This document shows positions 59,388-64,000 of a stretch of DNA of 64,000 nt, one piece after another. Numbering within the stretch: position 1 is the first letter of the stretch; each line of letters begins with the position of its first letter. A program made the translations under genes and the position numbers. The notes beneath the pieces are model-generated. The model searched no databases and had not been told where the DNA came from. It saw nothing but the letters and a program-made list of their open reading frames with translations. The stretch lies in assembly GCA_029168955.1 (NCBI GenBank), contig JAPDOI010000171.1:1-64000 (forward strand). The letters run 5' to 3'. This DNA comes from Aplectana chamaeleonis (Eukaryota; Nematoda; Chromadorea; Rhabditida; Cosmocercidae).

Positions 59388-59750
59388 AGGAGACTTCGAC
59401 ATTATAGGCCCGATGAACATCACTTTGAACTGTTCGAAATAAGGGAGAGGTAATACGTGTGTGGAATATTCATTCTCTGACTGAGCGGTGTAAATAAAGC
59501 GTTGAGTCCGGTTTCCAAAAATCTGAAATGTTGAAGGGGTATCGAAGAAAGTTCCTGAACTTATATCTCGCCAATTACAGGGAATTGAGATCTCGCCGTT
59601 GACAAGAGTTGTAGAAGAGAATTCTTCTACAGAATAAGATGAAAATCGAAAAAATTCATGTCTGAGAGTGTATAATGCTTCTGAGTATATTATGTGATGC
59701 TTCAGTGAGCCTGATGGCTGCATTTTGCTTTCCTCAATGCGTTGCACCAC
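59388..59750 (-). other. Unrecognised minus-strand ORF running into the TIR
   Basis: From an ATG at 59,750 the frame reads MVQRIEESKMQPSGSLK, SEALYTLRHEFFRFSSYS, VNGEISIPCNWRDISSG and FKVMFIGPIMSKSPG. It then enters the terminal repeat of the 1.2-kb element and stops at 59,322. Composition outside the repeat is protein-like and a TATACTCAG acceptor-like site lies within it (about 59,690). No family was recognised. It may be an exon of minus-strand gene 1 or of another gene, or a chance frame. Confidence 0.25.
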
Positions 59751-59998
59751 TACCTCGCGTGCCTGGTCTAGCGATGGACAGCTTGGACAGCTACTGCTAT
59801 GGCGCAGTGCAAAGTCGCGCTGCTCTCGTTCCAGTCCTGTTGGCCTGGTTCGCTTCTCACAGTGTGTGGTAAGTCTTGTTTACAGCGTTTCAGATCCTCA
59901 CTCAACATAGGGCTGTCTCCTCATTATTATGGTTGTCTACTCCACATCAGTGAAAGATGTTCATCATCACTAATTCGCACTTAAGGCCAGATTACTAC
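59751..59998. other. Unique stretch, no feature
   Basis: Three overlapping plus-strand frames of 61-65 codons are open here. None has supporting splice sites or a recognisable motif. Confidence 0.4.
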
Positions 59999-60320
59999 CG
60001 CCCCTGATTTCTCTGGCAAAATGCCGAGTTCGGTGACGGTCCCGAGACGATATGTTGCGGCGAGGACAGCGGCAGCAACACAAACGGTACGGATCATTCT
60101 TGTCGCTGCCGCAGACACCGCGACGGGGCCACCTAAAACGGTGACGAGGTCAACGAGAAACAGCGACGGGGTCAACGATTCGCGATGCCGCTGCCGCGAA
60201 TGCATGAAAGCCCCACTTTGCGGCGTTTGCCGCCGGCGGCAAATGCCGCGTCGCTTTTCTCGTTTTTCTATTGAAAACCTGCGGCATTTGCCGCTGTCGC
60301 AAAAGCATGAAAGGCGTGTT
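59999..60320. repeat. GC-rich dispersed element, copy 2 (inverted)
   Basis: Reverse complement of the element at 54,755-54,935 with extra internal sequence. TTTGCCGCCGGCGGCAAA, a perfect 18-bp palindrome, lies at 60,226-60,243. Further GCGGCATTTGCCGC-like units flank it. Both strands show long chance frames because of the GC content. Confidence 0.7.
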
Positions 60321-60548
60321 AAGACGGTGGAGGAGGCCACCGAACCGAGTCCCAGGCCATTTATCAGTCCATCTCCCAACCTGAGGTAGCGAGCCAACTT
60401 TTGACGTGGACCAACGGCGCAGCGTATATGCTGTGGGTCAACAAAGTCATTCAACATGGGCGATCAGAGGCCTTGTCCAGCAGCAGTGGGCTATCAGTGG
60501 GGCCGTTTTAGGAACTTAAGTGCTAGAGCACACCTTACAATAAGTCAG
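60321..60548. other. Unique stretch, no gene called
   Basis: A minus-strand frame (MLNDFVDPQHIRCAVGPRQK, from 60,457) is open into the GC-rich element, but no family or splice context supports it. Confidence 0.4.
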
Positions 60549-61371
60549 GCAATCGCGGGGGTCGGTGGCAGGTTAAAACGCCCCTTTCCGAATGAAACTG
60601 ATCCGATGCGGCTGATCGGCGGAGGTTTCGGCATGACTCATAACTGCCGAAGTTTTCGTGGTGATGTCTCATATATGGCGGAGTTTTCATGGCGACGTGT
60701 TGCAGTCAGGGCTGGGCACGCGTCCCGGTTAACCTTAGGGAGGTGCATATTGGACGTTGCAGAGAGGGCAAAGGGGGGGGGTGCCTAAACCGGACACCAA
60801 AAAAAAAGCGAAGTGCATGTTCTGTAAAATTTCAGGAGCAAAATAATACACGATTCTCTTCTGGTTTGTCATATCTTCCTCTTCGCTTTTTAAGACAAAC
60901 ACTTACAGAATGAAAATTATTGATAAATATGCAGTTTGTGTCCGGAATAATTCATAGTTGCTGTCGAAGCTTCTCATCAACAACTCTATTAATTGAAGAT
61001 AATATATAATGTGTTTGATTGTTTTGATGAAGGAATGAACACTACTCCATTATCTAGTAGCAAGTAAGGATTGATGTGGTGTAATGTTTCTTTGGTGTAA
61101 CGTTCAGTGCTTACGCTTGTGGTTACCGATTAGAAGCGAAGATACAAAGACAGCGCTCAGACGCGCTAGCGTTCACGTTCAGAAAAGGATTAGCGAACTG
61201 CTGTATTATGGCAGACTAAAAATACAGATATCACGGTCAGTATAAAAACAAGCCAACGGAATTTCGTCTATGAGAATGACGTATGAAGAGAGCCGACTGT
61301 AAAAATTGAAGACTGCAAGTTCCAGTGAAAGAAGCAAATAATCGTATTTTCCCACTTAAGAAGTACCATGT

Positions 61372-62262
61372 GCATAAAAGCCCGAATTTTATCCAGCTTG
61401 AATGCCGCAATCCCTTACAGAGTGGGCTCTCCGTGCGATATGGTGTTTGTCCGCAGCTACATACACAGCGCACACTGGAGTGGACGCGCGCACGATATTA
61501 ATTAAAAATAAGTTTTATTACAGAACAGGGAGGAGAAAAGGATCGAAAGTGTAGTAAATTGAAGAAGGCAGAAATAGGTTGCTTTCAATGTAACCATCTC
61601 AGAAATTTAATGTAAATAAACTAAATTGGAGCAGGGTGAATTTTTCGGACTTGACAAGGTTCATTCAAATGAACTTTGTAGATTAAGAACAGCATTAACC
61701 ATGAGAACTAAGAGCATTGGGAGAAAGAGGAGAATCTGGAAAACACTTTAGTAACGAGCGCTTTGATATTCAATGTGAATTAAGGACCTTAAAACTAGTC
61801 CCGGTTTTGTCCCGGTTTTCGGGGTAAAACCGGGGCGAGATTTAAGGTCCTCAAATCACATTAAAAACGATCTCGTTGAAGCTAAACTGTTTGCCAGATT
61901 CTCCTCTTTCCCACAATATCCTTTCCTCGCATGTTTAATGCTACTTTTGATCAACTAGGTTCGTTTGAATTAAACTTGTCACGGCTAAATACTTACCCCT
62001 GCTCCAACTTTGTTTGTTTACATTACATTTTTAAAATGGGTACATCCAGAATAGACAATTTTCATCATCTTCCATTCCCTTCGGTTTCAATCGTTTTCTC
62101 TTCCCCGTTCTGTAATAAAATACATTTTTTTACTAATATTGTGCGCGCGTCCACTCCCGTGTGCGCTGTGTAGCTGCGTACACACACCAGATCGCAAGGC
62201 GAGCCGGGTCTCTAAAGGATTGCGGCATTCTACGTGAGTAAAAATCGGGTTTTCCACTCCCT
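61372..62262. repeat. Core palindrome, arms of about 430 bp
   Basis: Centre at about 61,817, where CCCGGTTTT and AAAACCGGGG flank GTCCCGGTTTTCGGGGT. Paired landmarks are: AAGGACCTTAAA with TTTAAGGTCCT; GGAGAATCTGG with CCAGATTCTCC; TTGGAGCAGG with CCTGCTCCAA; GTGGACGCGCGCAC with GTGCGCGCGTCCAC; GAATGCCGCAATCC with GGATTGCGGCATTC. Arms are roughly 75-80% complementary by eye, so this is an aged hairpin, not a fresh inverted duplication. Confidence 0.92.
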
Positions 62263-62878
62263 ACGCATCTCATCAATCCTTAAATGGTTTCACAACACAA
62301 AATAATTCTGAAAATTTCTTCATCAGAACGATCAAACACGGATAAATCCTTCGTACATAGGTTCATGAAAACATTCGATAGAAAACATTGATTACTGCAA
62401 TAAAAGTGGCCCTGTTGTTGTTTGCAATTGCTGAATTGTAATGAATAAAAAATTGTTTTATCTTTTGTCACAACCTATCTTCTTATTAAAAATTTTCTTC
62501 ATAAGATTGTTTGGAAGCTTAAAAATTACACTACCTTTTTTGTTGACATTTTCGAATTTTTCTTTATTCAGTGCTTTTTTATACTCTGGTTTATCAAAAT
62601 ATGGAAGTCAAGATCATGGCTGTTGTGCTCGACTTCTCGGAAAACAGCCGATTTCGATTTCCCATAGGGGGGTGCCTGAGAATTACCGAGCTAAGGGGGG
62701 TGCATATTCAAAATCGCCCTGCCGGGACGTGTGCCCAGCCCTGGTTGCAGTGTCTGCACTGTTTTTCTCTGGTACTCTCTCGTGTAGAGCGCGGAATCGG
62801 TAGCCCACAATGTATACGCTGCACTGGAATGTGACGTGTTTGTGCGTATCACGGTTGACAGCTCGGGATATCGAAGCT

Positions 62879-62953
62879 TTGGCGGGCGTCGGTGGCAGAT
62901 TGACAGGTCAATTGTGCTGCCCCTCAACTTGCCACCGACGCCCGCGACTGCAG
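62879..62953. repeat. Short inverted repeat at the element end
   Basis: GCGGGCGTCGGTGGCAGATT and, inverted, TTGCCACCGACGCCCGC lie about 30 bp apart and could form a hairpin. The motif GTCGGTGGC also marks the other end of the 2.4-kb element and occurs at 52.54 and 63.22 kb. Confidence 0.8.
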
Positions 62954-62965
62954 GAGTGGTAGAGG

Positions 62966-63165
62966 GTGGTCGGTGGGAGGTTATTAGGCGAAACTGTCGG
63001 TGTAAACACGTGGATGTGACGTCACATTGAGTGATCGGTGGGAGGTGATAAGGCAGAGCTTTCGGTTTGAACGGGTCAAGGATGACGTGGCATTGTAGGG
63101 TCGGTGGGAGGTTGACACGCGGAGTTTTCGGCATGAATGGGGGAGTTTTCGGGTCTTGCCCGCCC
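62966..63165. repeat. Three-copy tandem repeat, 65-66-bp period
   Basis: CGGTGGGAGGT starts at 62,971, 63,036 and 63,102. Copies share AGGC or CGCG, then a TTTTCGG-like block, and copies 1 and 2 share GATGTGACGTC or GATGACGTGG. The inverted form GGCCACCGACCCCCGCGAG at about 63,214-63,232 closes the region. Confidence 0.75.
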
Positions 63166-63239
63166 CTTTTTTCGTTTCGAGCGGGAGCACGCTACCTGTT
63201 CAACTCCTCTCAACCGGCCACCGACCCCCGCGAGTGTGT

Positions 63240-63445
63240 GAGAATGAGTCCGGAGGATTCATTATTGTCTCACCCTAGTTTACAATTACTCACTGGTTAG
63301 TGGTATAAAGTCATTGGATCTGAACCTTCGTTCTGGTTTCGTTTTTTTCTTAAGTTTCAACACGATTTTTTATGATGTGGCAAGGTCAGTCGTACACTCT
63401 CAAACAGAAATCTTGAAAGTGTCTGCATAACAAACCCAATCTTAC
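63240..63445. other. Unique AT-rich stretch
   Basis: If the exon at 63,446 is real this is the start of its downstream intron on the minus strand, opening with GTAAGATTGG. No other feature is seen. Confidence 0.4.
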
Positions 63446-63544
63446 CTTAACTTCAACAGCAGCGCCCTGATAAAGCTTTTCGAAAATGTATAACATGGGG
63501 CGAAGAACACTGGGATTCCCATTTCTAGAAGAGCAATAGTCTAT
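63446..63544 (-). CDS. Candidate 99-nt internal exon (minus strand)
   Basis: On the minus strand TTTTTGCAG precedes 63,544 and AAG|GTAAGATT follows 63,446, a strong acceptor and donor exactly 99 nt apart. Frame 1 is fully open: IDYCSSRNGNPSVLRP, MLYIFEKLYQGAAVEVK. Frame 3 is also open (TIALLEMGIPVFFAPC...). Frame 1 looks more like a soluble protein, but its GGG and CCC codons are unusual for worms. Frame 3 leaves two nucleotides, which would match the phase of the exon at 56,735-56,906. No family was recognised in either frame. It may be an upstream exon of minus-strand gene 1, with about 6.5 kb of transposon-rich intron between. Confidence 0.5.
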
Positions 63545-64000
63545 CTGCAAAAACAAAAGCAAGTCATTTGGTTACCAAAAAATTTTCACTGAAGCCAGTG
63601 TTTTCCCAGAAATATTTTCATGAAATTGAGTTTGTTTTTCAGAATTTTTTTCAAATTCTTAACAAATCTATTACTACCGCAGTTTTTGCATTATGGGCAG
63701 CATCTAGCTATGAAAATTTGATGTGAGGCATTATGATATCTTCTCCTTTTATTATACTCTGTGGAGGTAGTAATTGGGGGTGCTAAACGCGAATTAACAG
63801 GCGTTAAGTTCGCGTTAAACGCGAGTTTAACCACAACAGAATCTGAGCAGGACTCCTAATAGTTGATAGAGAATTTGCTCTAGTTTCACCCTAAATTTCC
63901 TCAGTGGTGGGCATTTGTTACACTTTCAATGAAAACGCCTCGAAAAAGCGACAATTGCAACCTTTGTTACGAAAAATAGCGATTTCGAAACGTTTTCAGG
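63545..64000. other. AT-rich stretch, probably intron
   Basis: No exon seen on either strand up to the window edge. A small inverted repeat (ACGCGAA / TTCGCGT) lies at 63,787-63,815. The window ends in CGTTTTCAGG, a good plus-strand 3' splice site whose exon, if any, is outside. Confidence 0.4.

Larger units (their letters stand above)
60549..62953. mobile_element. 2.4-kb palindromic (foldback) element
   Basis: The ends are GCAATCGCGGGGGTCGGTGG (60,549) and, as complement of 62,953 leftwards, GCAGTCGCGGGCGTCGGTGG. Next inward come CAGGGCTGGGCACGCGTCCC (about 60,706) and CAGGGCTGGGCACACGTCCC (complement, about 62,745). Then GTGTTTGATTG with TGATGAAG (61,009) pairs with its complement near 62,345, and finally the long core palindrome. 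Spacings on the two sides differ, which implies an insertion of about 270 bp in the left arm (roughly 61,085-61,371) and smaller indels. No transposase is visible. Confidence 0.7.

Noticed and set aside
60456..60788. 110-codon plus-strand ORF (MGDQRPCPAAVGYQWG...)
   Set aside because: It runs through the terminal repeat of the palindromic element; the GVGGRLxRP peptide recurs at other copies of that motif, so it is repeat-derived.
62691..63134. 147-codon minus-strand ORF
   Set aside because: Built from the GTCGGTGG repeats and the end of the palindromic element; no splice or domain evidence.

Overview
The window is eukaryotic, repeat-dominated DNA. Short introns with T-rich 3' splice sites (TTTCAG or ATTCAG type), AT-rich unique sequence, undepleted CpG and many foldback elements suggest a nematode, possibly Caenorhabditis-like. 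This is inference: no marker gene was recognised. There is no bacterial-style operon, rRNA, tRNA or CRISPR array.

Layout. (1) 1-17,637: a satellite of about 270 head-to-tail copies of a 65-bp unit (about 42% GC), running off the left edge. (2) 17,638-20,197: a 2.6-kb island with a broken gene-like stretch, a 450-bp foldback element, two diverged copies of a 190-bp element, and three 60-bp repeats. (3) 20,198-50,697: a second, unrelated satellite, about 265 copies of a 115-bp unit (about 60% GC), in four blocks that differ in diagnostic variants and higher-order structure. (4) 50,698-52,335: more of the 60-bp flanking repeat, then a third, old tandem array of about 21 degenerate 66-bp units with a 401-bp higher-order period. 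(5) 52,336-64,000: AT-rich DNA full of non-autonomous inverted-repeat elements (52.64-53.13, 53.12-53.61, 58.17-59.39 and 60.55-62.95 kb, the last a 2.4-kb palindrome).

Genes. About 48 kb is satellite. The long minus-strand reading frames over the 115-bp satellite (up to 2,569 codons) are a periodicity effect, not genes. The best gene evidence lies at the right: minus-strand exon candidates at 63,446-63,544, 56,735-56,906, 56,195-56,244 and 55,977-56,127, followed by an AATAAA. They could be the 3' part of one gene with transposon-filled introns. I could not name the product. The intron 56,245-56,734 is built largely from two tandem copies of a repeat whose edge is exactly a 5' splice site (CAG|GTAAAACT), resembling an introner. 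A plus-strand ORF at 57,254 and a frameshifted stretch at 17.93-18.74 kb are weaker candidates.

Most interesting signals: the shared 60-bp repeat on both sides of the 115-bp array, rare monomers shared between its two ends, the repeat family carrying a splice donor, and the large palindrome.
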